This document shows positions 1-6,925 of a stretch of DNA of 12,272 bases, piece after piece. Origin of the DNA: JBGLNJ01 sp964353405. GTDB taxonomy: Bacteria > Chloroflexota > Anaerolineae > Fen-1058. The position numbers and the translations under genes were made by a program. The stretch is from positions 1 to 12,272 of the forward strand of contig CAYGWJ010000224.1 of the NCBI GenBank assembly GCA_964353405.1. Reading direction: 5' to 3'. Numbering within the stretch: the first letter of the stretch is position 1; every line of letters starts with the position of its first letter. The notes below the pieces were generated by a model, which worked only from the letters and a program-made list of their open reading frames with translations, was not told where the DNA came from and did no database searches.

Positions 1-132
1 CTGAGTATGAAATCCACGCTTGTTCACGAGGGCGGCACCACCATCTGGACAGCGCACGCCATTCGGCCAGCGCAACTGACGTACAACCTCAAAGCACTTG
101 GCGTCATCAATCAGATGTTGAATATTGATCAT
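1..132 (-). CDS. IS1595-like transposase, N-terminal fragment (runs off left edge, zinc ribbon damaged)
   Basis: Reading the minus strand from the ATG at 132 gives 44 open codons to the window edge. The product begins MINIQHLIDDAKCFEVVRQL and continues with RWPNGVRCP and a KRGFH block. This matches my memory of the N-terminal zinc-ribbon region of IS1595-family DDE transposases, which usually reads RWPxGVRCPxC followed by a KRGFH-like block. Those proteins bind the ends of their own insertion sequence and catalyse its transposition. Here the first Cys-Pro pair is present (C28, P29), but the second expected cysteine is Gly31. One residue also seems to be missing near the edge, so the copy may be decaying. 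A good Shine-Dalgarno (AAGGAGGTGA on the minus strand) lies about 30 bases upstream of the ATG, too far to serve it. A short AGGGG sits directly before the start. The catalytic domain lies outside the window, so activity cannot be judged. Confidence 0.6.
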   Translation of the reverse strand, partial: MINIQHLIDDAKCFEVVRQLRWPNGVRCPDGGAALVNKRGFHTQ

Positions 133-459
133 GCCCCTATCGTACCGGCGATGGCGCTTTTTGTCACCTCCTTGAAATCAGTTAAGAGCCTTCATTTATT
201 CATTTCGAGGCATTACAGAAAACGCGATACAGAATACGTCATGGTTTGGCAATCGGTTGTCGGAGTTGTGACCTGGCTCTAGCAGGCAATCGCCGATCTG
301 TCCAAATTGGAACCGGGCCGCATCTTTTACAGCGGCCGGCTATACATCGTCGAAGCGACAGGCAGCGTGTCCAAGGCTTGACCCTGGGGCACGTCGCCTG
401 GCACGCTGAAGGATTGCGTCACGCTTTCGCTCAAGAGCACGCTGGCGCGCTTTTGTCCG
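133..459. other. Stretch with no supportable gene
   Basis: Bases 133 to about 245 are AT-richer than the rest and lie immediately upstream of the minus-strand transposase start. They probably include the promoter side and terminal end of that insertion sequence, but I could not identify a terminal inverted repeat or a target duplication. From about 283 the plus frame 1 reads a plausible protein-like stretch (GRIFYSGRLYIVEATG) bounded by stops at 280-282 and 379-381. The same frame then runs open into the ORF at 460-798. This could be the ruined front end of that gene. No RNA gene or terminator was recognised. Confidence 0.3.
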
Positions 460-798
460 GTGATCGAGCGTGCGATGGTTCTGCCGAGCCTTGATCGCGC
501 CGATTTTCTTGTCGGCAATCGGCCCACGGCCTATGTATTTGAGACGGACAAAGAGGCTCAATGCGCGGCGCAACTGGATTTCGAACTGGCCATGGGCCGT
601 GGGCTGAGCCTGGAGCGCATCTACCGTGTGGCCGCCTGGCTGCTCACTGATGGGGTCAATCCGCGCCGGCTGTATCACTACAAAGCTTCCGGCGCTGCTG
701 AGGCAGCGTATGTTGCGTATCGCTACAAGCACAAGTTTGTCGAATGCACCTGGCTGGACGAGCGAACGCTCCATTGGAAGATGTTGTTTGGCCCTTGA
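460..798 (+). CDS. Hypothetical protein, possibly the remnant of a longer broken gene
   Basis: This is an unrecognised 112-residue ORF. Codons in its second half prefer G or C at the third position, as in the flanking genes, and the protein is well mixed and not repetitive (for example ERIYRVAAWLLTDGVNPRRL and YRYKHKFVECTWLD). That supports it as a current or former coding frame rather than a shadow. The GTG at 460 has no visible ribosome binding site. The same frame is open upstream back to a stop at 379-381, and before that from another stop at 280-282. The real start is therefore uncertain, and the ORF may be the 3' part of a gene broken by two nonsense changes. A further 24-codon plus-strand ORF (801-875, ending MEELAALAETIQQ) follows three bases later in another frame and could be its displaced C-terminus. 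There is no signal peptide, membrane segment or motif I can name, so no function is proposed. Confidence 0.35.
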   Translation: MIERAMVLPSLDRADFLVGNRPTAYVFETDKEAQCAAQLDFELAMGRGLSLERIYRVAAWLLTDGVNPRRLYHYKASGAAEAAYVAYRYKHKFVECTWLDERTLHWKMLFGP

Positions 799-911
799 CG
801 ATGTGTGATATGGTCAAGTTGTGGCAAAGGAGGATGGAAGAACTGGCCGCACTGGCAGAAACGATCCAACAGTAGCGCGGCTTGTCGGAGTGGCTAGCAA
901 ATCGCTCGCCT

Positions 912-1388
912 TCATTGACGCCCTTTGAACAGCCGCAGCCACTCTTTGACTTCGTCTTTGCTCAGCTTGACGTCTTCCCGCGCGTCGCGTTGCGGCGCTT
1001 GCGCGCCCGGCGGCGGCTTGAACAGCAACAGGACAAAATCCTGCGACGAGATGACCTCGACGCGCCGCGCTTGTCCCGCGCGGCGGATTTCTCCATCGGA
1101 GGTCACCAGCTTGATATTGGTCGGCGTCTTGGCCTCGCGGATGCGCTCCATGATGATGCGGTCGGCGTTGCTGTGCGACCCGGCAAAGATCACCTTGACC
1201 GGCCCGGTAGAGAGCTTGCTCGACCAGCCGCCCGGCACGCCATGATCGAACACGACGGTGATGGACTGTTTTTTCCGCCCGGCGAACTGCCTGAGCCGCA
1301 AGACCAGCTTGACCTCGTCGTTGGGGTCGTCCAGCGACAGGTCCGGCATTTGCGCGATCAGGTTGTGGCCGTCAATCAGATAGGGCAC
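912..1388 (-). CDS. YacP-like NYN-domain protein (predicted RNA-processing nuclease)
   Basis: The product is a 158-residue cytoplasmic protein with the PIN-like NYN fold. The N-terminal strand with the acidic DGHN motif is at residues 6-9 (LIDGHNLIAQMPD). A second acidic strand ends at Asp48 (VVFDHG), Asp76 lies in the NADRIIM helix, and Asp98 lies in LVTSDGE. These aspartates match the expected metal-binding set of NYN nucleases, which cleave or process RNA. The YacP/Rae1 subgroup in Firmicutes acts on ribosome-associated mRNA, but the substrate here is unknown. Residues 125-158 form a charged tail. The start is uncertain: the longest frame begins with TTG at 1409, but the GTG at 1388 gives the canonical short N-terminus before YLIDGHN and has GGTGA upstream at suitable spacing. 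The gene follows the helicase in the same direction with a gap of about 90 bases, so they may share a transcript. Confidence 0.83.
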   Translation of the reverse strand: MPYLIDGHNLIAQMPDLSLDDPNDEVKLVLRLRQFAGRKKQSITVVFDHGVPGGWSSKLSTGPVKVIFAGSHSNADRIIMERIREAKTPTNIKLVTSDGEIRRAGQARRVEVISSQDFVLLLFKPPPGAQAPQRDAREDVKLSKDEVKEWLRLFKGRQ

Positions 1389-1410
1389 TGCATTCACCGT
1401 TCGATCCAAG

Positions 1411-1481
1411 ACGAATGACCGAGGACGAAGGAAAGCCGCTGAATGCTAACCTTTGTCTTTCGTCGTCCGTCCTTCGTCATT
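1411..1481. repeat. Imperfect inverted pair of GACGAAGG-type simple sequence
   Basis: The gap between the helicase and the NYN gene is filled by two stretches built on GACGAAGG/GACGAAAG units. One arm (1414-1435) starts AATGACCGAGGACGAAGG. The other (1451-1481) is an approximate reverse complement, ending CCTTCGTCATT. Transcribed, the two could fold into an imperfect hairpin just past the helicase stop codon, which overlaps the second arm. There is no following T-run on the minus strand, so I do not call it an intrinsic terminator. It may be a mobile simple-sequence filler like those inside the glycosyltransferase genes. Confidence 0.5.
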
Positions 1482-4400
1482 ATCCGGGTAGCTTTTCCAG
1501 ATTCGCAAAACTCGCCAGTACACGCTTGATGCCGGATTTTGTGAAGGCGATGGTGACTTCTTCGTCGTTGCCATCCGGCTTGCTTTCGATGACGACGCCT
1601 TCGCCGAATTTGGCGTGCTTGACGCGCTGACCGACACGGAATTGCAGCTCACGCGGCTTTAGCTTGCGCGAAGCGACCGGCGGCGTCGGTTCCCAACGGG
1701 TGGCCTTGGCCTGTGACGACCCCGCTTTCGGCACGGCGCCTTCGATGAGGTTGCGCGGAATGTCGGCCAGGAAGCGGCTAGGCTCGCGCACGTCGCTGTT
1801 GCCCCAGATTGTGCGGCGGAAGGCGTAGCTCAAATACAGTCGCTTCTTGGCGCGTGTTATGCCCACGTAACACAGCCGCCGCTCTTCTTCCATCGAGTCG
1901 GGATCGTCAAACGAGCGGCTGTGCGGCAGCACACCTTCTTCCATGCCCACGATCATCACGATCGGGAATTCCAGGCCCTTGGCGCTGTGAAGCGTCATCA
2001 GCGTCGGCGCATCAGCAGTATCTTCCTTCGTGTCCGTATCCGAAACGAGCGATACATCTTCCAGGAATTCGGTCAACGGATCGTCAAAGGCGGAATGAAC
2101 GTAATCGGACGCCACGCCGCGCAACTCTTGAATGTTTTCCCAGCGGTCGCGGCCTTCCTCAGTGCCGTCGTTGACATACCGACCATAGCCCGACTCGGCC
2201 ACGACCAGATCGAGCAGCGAGCCGACGTCGAGTTTGTCACGCCGGGCGATCCAGCCGTCGAGCAACGCTGCAAACTCAGACAGCGCCTGTGCTGCGCGAG
2301 GCGTGAGTTGTCTGGCTAACGTGCTGGCCTTGTCTTTGCTCCTGGCCCCTAATTCCTTCATTACCTGGTAGGGCGACCTTCCCTCGTCTTTGGCCACTTG
2401 AGCCAGGGCCTCTAGCGTTTTGGCGCCGATCCCGCGCGAAGGGACGTTGATGACGCGCACCAGCGCCACCGAGTTGTGTGGGTTGTGAACCAGGTGCAGA
2501 TAAGCCAGCGCGTCCTTGATCTCGCGGCGGGCGTAGAAACGCGTCGCGCCAATCAGCCGGTAGGGCATCCCCGCGCGGATAAAGGCATCTTCCACCGCGC
2601 GTGATTGCGCGTTCGTGCGGTACATGATGGCAAACTCACCCGCTGTGGCCTGGCGCTTACGAACCATGGCATGGATGGTGTCAATGACAAACTGCGCCTC
2701 GTCATCCTCGTTGTACGCTTCGTGGAGGGTGATCGGCACGCCTCCCCCCAGCTCGGTAAAGAGTTTTTTCGGCGTGCGGTGGACGTTGCGCGAGATGACC
2801 TGCTGCGCCGCATCGAGAATGGTCTGTGTCGAGCGATAGTTTTGTTCGAGCAGGATCACCAATGCGTCGGGATATTGGTCGCGGAAACGCTGCACGTTGC
2901 GAAAGTCAGCGCCGCGCCATCGGTAGATCGAGTTGTGGACCACCAGGCCATTGGCCACATAGTTGTGCAACTCGGCCACCTCAAGATCGTACACCTTGCC
3001 GTGATAGGGCTCACGCTTGACCTCGACGATTTCATCCTGGATGATTTGCCCGTTGCGCTCAATGGCAACCATCATCGAAGGATGCAAATGGCTGACCGGC
3101 ATGAGGCTGAACCGGCGAGCCGGCACTGGGCCGTCCGGCTCCACCAGGAACGCGCCCACCACAATCTCCAATCCTCCGCCGATCTGAGCCAGTTCCTCTG
3201 CAACCGATTGGGCCTCATCATAGTGCAAGCGTGAGAACTCGGTGCGCCAGGTGCCTCTTTTGCCTTGACGAACCGTATAGCCTCTGACCTCCAGTTTTCG
3301 GCGCAGCTCCTGATCCTCACTCCAAACACTCACGCGATGCGCGTTCCAAGGTGACCTCACGCATCGCCGTTGATCGCCAAAATAGCGCAAGTTCACGACA
3401 TGGCGCAGCAACTTGGCTTTAGGAATATAGTGCGGATAACGTTCATCCATCCCCAGATCACTCAGGAGCCGTTCAGCGCGCTCACGCGTATCAATCGCGT
3501 GATACAGCCGATCTATGGACTCTTGCGACATTCGCATCCGGCGTCCGCTAATGTGAAAAACCGTCGTCGGGATGCCATACTGAAAAGCATACAAGGCTTC
3601 CCAATAATGAGCCTCGTCACGAGTTGGACAGACGCGCAGAATCCATACACGATCGGCTTGCTCTTGATTGCCTCGCACCAGCAGGCCGGTTTTGGGTTCA
3701 GGCGCTACTCCATTGCTGCGCGCTCCCACTGTGACGCCAATTCTGTATCCGAGATTGGCCTGATACATGAGATACACAAGATGGACATCTGCGGAAATGC
3801 CTAGGCGGGCAAAAACAATATGGTTAGGAGTAGCGCGCAGTGAACAACCCTGGCGAGTTGTGATGCACACCAGTTCTCCCTGGTAAGGACGGCCCTCGAC
3901 GTGACCGACATCGGCGAGCATAGATGCGCCGCGTCCGCTTGCCGCCACGATCCGGTTTCCCGCACGAATCTTTTCAATCGGCTTGGGGCCTTGTAGAGTC
4001 TGGACCAACGTGCCGGTGGGCAGACATTGATCCTCATCACCCACGCAAAACACGTTGCGGCGTGTTCCCGCCAGTTGTTTGATGAGTGCATATTGCGCTG
4101 TGTTCGTGTCTTGAAACTCATCCACCAGAAGGTGTTCGTACCGGGTCTGATAGTACAAAAGCACCGTCGGGTTCTGATCGAACAAGACGACCATCTGCAT
4201 CAGCAGGTCGTCAAAGTCGAGCGCATTGTTCTCGCGCAAGAGCGTCTGGTAGCGCTCGTACACGCGTTTGGTGATTTCATCATTGTAGGTTTGCGGCAGG
4301 AACAATTCCGGTGTGACAAGCTCGCTCTTGGCCTGGCTGATCTTGTTTTGAAGCGCCGACGGCTTGTATCGCTTGTCATCCAGGTTCAAGTCGCGGAGCG

Positions 4401-4770
4401 CCTGCTTGACGAGCGAGAGCTGATCGTCTTGGTCGTAGATGGCAAACTCGCGCGCAAGCCCCAGGTGGGGCGCCTCGCGGCGAAGAAAGCGCGCACAGAT
4501 GGCGTGGAACGTGCCGAGCGTCAATTCCTTCGACACGCCGGCGCCGAGCAATTTCTCCAGCCGCTCGCGCATTTCACGCGCGGCCTTGTTGGTGAATGTG
4601 ACGGCCATGATGTTGCGCGGCGCGATGTGCCGCACCCGAACGAGATACGCCGCGCGATGCGTCAGCACGCGCGTCTTGCCGGAGCCGGGCCCGGCCAACA
4701 CCAGCACCGGGCCGTCAGTGGCTTGGACAGCCTGGCTTTGCTGGGGATTCAGGTCGGCGAGAAAATCCAT
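1480..4770 (-). CDS. pcrA: ATP-dependent DNA helicase PcrA/UvrD, intein-containing precursor
   Basis: This is a 3'-5' superfamily 1 helicase of DNA repair and replication restart. The precursor has 1096 residues; removing the 365-residue intein leaves 731, the usual PcrA/UvrD length. Visible motifs are Walker A AGPGSGKT (26-33), motif Ia TFTNKAA (58-64), motif II VDEFQDTN (216-223), and motif III split as GDEDQ (244-248) and SIYRWRGAD (614-622). Motif IV is LEQNYRST (641-648), motif V TLHSAKGLEF (926-935), and motif VI YVGITRAKKRLYL (968-980). A C-terminal Tudor-like module (about 1044-1094, starting FRVGQRVKHAKFGEG) is typical of PcrA and contacts RNA polymerase in known homologues. I chose the ATG at 4770 because GGAG lies six bases upstream and the protein then begins MDFLADLNPQQSQAV as in the family. 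The longer frame to 4857 extends through the promoter. Function requires intein splicing, because motif III contacts ATP and DNA. Confidence 0.96.
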   Translation of the reverse strand: MDFLADLNPQQSQAVQATDGPVLVLAGPGSGKTRVLTHRAAYLVRVRHIAPRNIMAVTFTNKAAREMRERLEKLLGAGVSKELTLGTFHAICARFLRREAPHLGLAREFAIYDQDDQLSLVKQALRDLNLDDKRYKPSALQNKISQAKSELVTPELFLPQTYNDEITKRVYERYQTLLRENNALDFDDLLMQMVVLFDQNPTVLLYYQTRYEHLLVDEFQDTNTAQYALIKQLAGTRRNVFCVGDEDQCLPTGTLVQTLQGPKPIEKIRAGNRIVAASGRGASMLADVGHVEGRPYQGELVCITTRQGCSLRATPNHIVFARLGISADVHLVYLMYQANLGYRIGVTVGARSNGVAPEPKTGLLVRGNQEQADRVWILRVCPTRDEAHYWEALYAFQYGIPTTVFHISGRRMRMSQESIDRLYHAIDTRERAERLLSDLGMDERYPHYIPKAKLLRHVVNLRYFGDQRRCVRSPWNAHRVSVWSEDQELRRKLEVRGYTVRQGKRGTWRTEFSRLHYDEAQSVAEELAQIGGGLEIVVGAFLVEPDGPVPARRFSLMPVSHLHPSMMVAIERNGQIIQDEIVEVKREPYHGKVYDLEVAELHNYVANGLVVHNSIYRWRGADFRNVQRFRDQYPDALVILLEQNYRSTQTILDAAQQVISRNVHRTPKKLFTELGGGVPITLHEAYNEDDEAQFVIDTIHAMVRKRQATAGEFAIMYRTNAQSRAVEDAFIRAGMPYRLIGATRFYARREIKDALAYLHLVHNPHNSVALVRVINVPSRGIGAKTLEALAQVAKDEGRSPYQVMKELGARSKDKASTLARQLTPRAAQALSEFAALLDGWIARRDKLDVGSLLDLVVAESGYGRYVNDGTEEGRDRWENIQELRGVASDYVHSAFDDPLTEFLEDVSLVSDTDTKEDTADAPTLMTLHSAKGLEFPIVMIVGMEEGVLPHSRSFDDPDSMEEERRLCYVGITRAKKRLYLSYAFRRTIWGNSDVREPSRFLADIPRNLIEGAVPKAGSSQAKATRWEPTPPVASRKLKPRELQFRVGQRVKHAKFGEGVVIESKPDGNDEEVTIAFTKSGIKRVLASFANLEKLPG
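2932..4026 (-). other. Intein in helicase motif III, with a probable GIY-YIG-like insert
   Basis: This is an in-frame 365-residue protein intron between Gln248 and Ser614 of the precursor. Splicing elements are all visible: Cys1 in block A (CLPTGTLVQTLQG), block B ATPNHIVFA (65-73, with Thr66 and His69), block F KVYDLEVAELHNYVANG (344-360), and the C-terminal VVHN with penultimate His and terminal Asn, followed by Ser as the +1 nucleophile. It should therefore excise itself and ligate GDEDQ to SIYRW. Residues about 81-155 read VYLMYQANLGYRIGVT and then EAHYWEALYAFQYGIPT. This resembles the GIY-YIG nuclease pattern, with Glu138/Glu143 as candidate catalytic residues. No LAGLIDADG pair is seen. 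Residues 160-310 form a further region I do not recognise, possibly DNA-binding. One sampled intein line was about 53 percent GC against about 63 percent in a helicase line, consistent with separate ancestry. Intein confidence is high; the nuclease class is inference. Confidence 0.95.
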
Positions 4771-4797
4771 TGATTTCTCCAGAGATGACGTGCGGCG

Positions 4798-4826
4798 ATT
4801 GTAGCACTGTCTGGGGATTCCGCCAA
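4798..4826 (-). promoter_or_regulatory. Predicted sigma-70-type promoter of the helicase gene
   Basis: On the minus strand TTGGCG (4826-4821) and TACAAT (4803-4798) are separated by exactly 17 bases. TG lies one base before the -10, so it is also of extended -10 type. Transcription would begin near 4791, giving a leader of about 20 bases that includes the GGAG ribosome binding site of the ATG at 4770. Confidence 0.6.
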
Positions 4827-4861
4827 CGAGAACGGAAAAGACCTGCTTGCCCGACAATCTA

Positions 4862-4870
4862 TGCTATAAT
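4862..4870 (+). promoter_or_regulatory. Extended -10 promoter of the glycosyltransferase operon
   Basis: TGCTATAAT, preceded by TA to give the full TATGCTATAAT form, lies 18 bases before the GTG at 4889. No good -35 is visible at 17-base spacing (CCTGCT at 4842-4847), as is common for extended -10 promoters. The predicted transcript start, about 4877, falls after the TTG at 4847 and just before AAGG (4878-4881). This supports 4889 as the real translation start. It lies back to back with the helicase promoter, with about 36 bases between their nearest elements. Confidence 0.6.
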
Positions 4871-4888
4871 CCGCTCGAAGGCAAAGCC

Positions 4889-6925
4889 GTGAACCCATCT
4901 ACCCTTCAAATGACATCCAGCAGCGCGGACGTTTCACCTCCTTCCCGCCGTCGCCAGTCTCCCCTCAGAGCGTGGTTGGCGCTCATGGCCGTCTTGTTTC
5001 TGGCTGCGTTGGCGCGTTTCTCTGCGCTTGACCGCGTGCCGCCTGGCTGGCGCGACGATGAGCTCATCGAGATCGGGATGGACACGCGCATCCAGCAAGG
5101 TTGGCGGCCCCTTTACATTCGCGAGGCCGAAGGCCACGAGCCGCTCTATCATTACCTGCACGCGGGAACGTTGGCGTTGTTCGGCCCTAATACCCTTGGC
5201 TACCGCTGGCTGCCCGCCGCCTTTGGTCTGCTGTCCACTGCGCTGATGGTTGCGCTCGTATGGCGGCTGTTCGGTTTCCGGGTCGCTGCACTGGCGGGCG
5301 CACTGTATGGCGTCGGCTTGTGGCCGGTGCTGTATAGTCGCTTTGGTGTGCGTCATATCGGCGTGATGCCGTTTATCTTGCTTGCGCTGTACGCGCTGGT
5401 TCACGTTTCAAATCTCAGACCTCAAATCTCAAAGGACTCGCGCCCCTTGAGATTGCAAAGTTGGAGCTGGGTGCTGGGTATTTCAATGGGCCTTGGCCTC
5501 TATGTTTACTATGCGGCCTGGGTGGTGCCGGCGCTGGTCGTCGCGTTCTGCGCGTATTTGTTCGTGTTTGATCGCGGGCGTTTTCGCCAAGCGTGGCTGG
5601 CCTTGGTAGGGGCGCTGGCCGTGGCCGGGGTGATCTTTTTTCCGTTGGGGTGGGACCTGGCACATGGGCCGGCGGTGACGCGGATAGAAGTGACCGGCGT
5701 GCCGTTGCGTGCGCTTTTGGGAGGCGATCCACAGCCGGTGATTCAGACGACGCTGGGCACGCTGGGTATGTTCACCTTTGCAGGCGATCCAGAGTGGCTC
5801 TACAATTTTTCTGGCCTGCCTGTGTTTGACTGGATCATGGGCGTGTTGTTTTATCTGGGCCTGGTGGTTTGTTTGCTGCGCCTGCGTCAAGTGCGCTATG
5901 GCTTTGTGTTGGCCTGGATCGTCGTCGGCATTTCGCCTGCGTTCATCAGTGTGCCTCCGGCCAGTTACAGTCACACCTTTGCTGCACAGGGCGCGGTGTA
6001 TCTGATGCCGGCGATTGGATTGGTAGAGTTGTCTAACATCAAATTTCAATCCAGTCTCAGATCGCGCTTGCCCTATTTGAGACTTGGCATTTGGCATTTG
6101 GTATTTGCCCTCGCTATAGCCTGGACTGCTCGCTACACACTCCATTATTACTTTGACAGGTGGGCCAACTATGCGATGGTGCGGTTTCTGTATCATGCCG
6201 ACACGCACGACCTGGCGCGCTGGCTCGATGCACAAGGCAAGCCGCCCGGAGGGGGCGACCTGGCCATCTCGACGACGACCAACGAATTCCGGCTAGAGCC
6301 GCTGGCACTCTCGTTCGACCTCCGGCGCAAGGAGGTTGCCCCGCGCTGGTTCGACGCCGAGTGGGCACTGGTTTTTCCGCGCGGTGGGGGAAGCCGCATC
6401 GCGCTGCTGTCGTTCCCGAACGTGAGCCCACTGCTGGAATCCTATTTGCCTTCTCACCTCGTGGCCGAGTACCGCAACCCGCCCACTGGCCAGCTTGCGT
6501 TTCGTGTGTATCAGGATGACAGATTGCCTGGCTCTCGCGGCGCTGTGCCAGGCGGCGCCCCGACCTTTGACTCCAGACTGACGCTGGTGAATGCTGTGCT
6601 GCCTGTCGTGCCTCCCCCCGGCGCCGAAGGCTTTCTCGTGACCACCTGGCGTGTAGACGGATCGCTGATCGGCCCGCTGCAAGTGTTCGCTCACTTGCTC
6701 GACGCGAACGGGCAGATGATCGGTGGGGATGACCGGCTGAACGTCCTCGTGGAATCATTGCGCCCCGCCGACATGTTCATCCAGATCAACCGGCTGCCAC
6801 GCCCGGCGCAGGCAAGTTGCGCCCCCTGCCGCATTCAGGTCGGCGTCTACAATCCCGACACGGGCGAACGCCTGCGCACAGCAACCGGAGACAGCCTCCT
6901 TCTGCCCGATGAGGTGTCTCCGTGA
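4889..6925 (+). CDS. GT39/PMT-like membrane glycosyltransferase, first of four paralogs
   Basis: This is a 678-residue polytopic protein of the GT-C fold. Residues 28-45 form the first membrane helix. The following outer loop has Asp56-Asp57-Glu58, the acidic motif that serves catalysis in protein mannosyltransferases and ArnT, and then GHEPLYHYLHA (82-92). About ten further hydrophobic helices run to residue 418. A FTFAGDPEWLYN loop is at 295-306. A soluble C-terminal domain (about 420-678) contains RWFD (486-489) and a beta-rich part with TTWRV and FAHLLDANG. By family analogy it transfers a sugar from polyprenyl phosphate to an acceptor outside the membrane; donor and acceptor are unknown. 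Start: GTG at 4889 with AAGG seven bases upstream, after the extended -10. ATG at 4910 is an alternative. Odd points are low-complexity inserts at residues about 175-193 and 382-404, and a Cys-x-x-Cys pair (644, 647) in the C-terminal domain. Its stop overlaps the next start (GTGA). Confidence 0.9.
   Translation: MNPSTLQMTSSSADVSPPSRRRQSPLRAWLALMAVLFLAALARFSALDRVPPGWRDDELIEIGMDTRIQQGWRPLYIREAEGHEPLYHYLHAGTLALFGPNTLGYRWLPAAFGLLSTALMVALVWRLFGFRVAALAGALYGVGLWPVLYSRFGVRHIGVMPFILLALYALVHVSNLRPQISKDSRPLRLQSWSWVLGISMGLGLYVYYAAWVVPALVVAFCAYLFVFDRGRFRQAWLALVGALAVAGVIFFPLGWDLAHGPAVTRIEVTGVPLRALLGGDPQPVIQTTLGTLGMFTFAGDPEWLYNFSGLPVFDWIMGVLFYLGLVVCLLRLRQVRYGFVLAWIVVGISPAFISVPPASYSHTFAAQGAVYLMPAIGLVELSNIKFQSSLRSRLPYLRLGIWHLVFALAIAWTARYTLHYYFDRWANYAMVRFLYHADTHDLARWLDAQGKPPGGGDLAISTTTNEFRLEPLALSFDLRRKEVAPRWFDAEWALVFPRGGGSRIALLSFPNVSPLLESYLPSHLVAEYRNPPTGQLAFRVYQDDRLPGSRGAVPGGAPTFDSRLTLVNAVLPVVPPPGAEGFLVTTWRVDGSLIGPLQVFAHLLDANGQMIGGDDRLNVLVESLRPADMFIQINRLPRPAQASCAPCRIQVGVYNPDTGERLRTATGDSLLLPDEVSP
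5409..5455 (+). repeat. Simple-sequence filler inside the first glycosyltransferase gene
   Basis: CAAATCTCA occurs at 5409-5417 and 5423-5431, and an inverted relative TTGAGATTG lies at 5447-5455. The stretch encodes the loop SNLRPQISKDSRPLRLQ between two membrane helices and keeps the frame. The text is unlike the GC-rich codons on either side. Confidence 0.6.
6086..6106 (+). repeat. 7-bp tandem repeat in the first glycosyltransferase gene
   Basis: GGCATTT, GGCATTT and GGTATTT lie end to end, preceded by CTATTTGAGACTT. The 21 bases add seven codons without a frame change. They sit between a cytoplasmic-side loop and the last membrane helix. The wider low-complexity region runs from about 6036. 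Confidence 0.65.

Noticed and set aside
7..282. 91-codon plus-strand ORF
   Set aside because: Its first third is antisense to the transposase start (132-1), and the remainder crosses an AT-rich non-coding stretch. It has no ribosome binding site or recognisable protein.
801..875. 24-codon ORF (MCDMVKLW...) as an independent gene
   Set aside because: It is too short and unrecognised. It is mentioned only as a possible displaced tail of the preceding broken frame.
2605..3234. 209-codon plus-strand ORF spanning the intein C-terminal junction
   Set aside because: It is antisense to both the intein and the extein, with no domain of its own.
3550..3790. LAGLIDADG endonuclease in the intein
   Set aside because: No paired LAGLIDADG-like helices could be found. 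The GIY-YIG-like pattern fits better, though it is unproven.
4027..4773. 248-codon plus-strand ORF opposite the helicase
   Set aside because: It is a shadow of the helicase N-terminal extein. The helicase motifs on the minus strand are unambiguous.
4771..4857. Longer N-terminus for the helicase from 4857
   Set aside because: It would translate through the predicted promoter. The ATG at 4770 has a proper ribosome binding site and gives the family N-terminus.
4847..4888. Start of the first glycosyltransferase at TTG 4847
   Set aside because: It precedes the extended -10 and the predicted transcript start, so it would not be in the mRNA.
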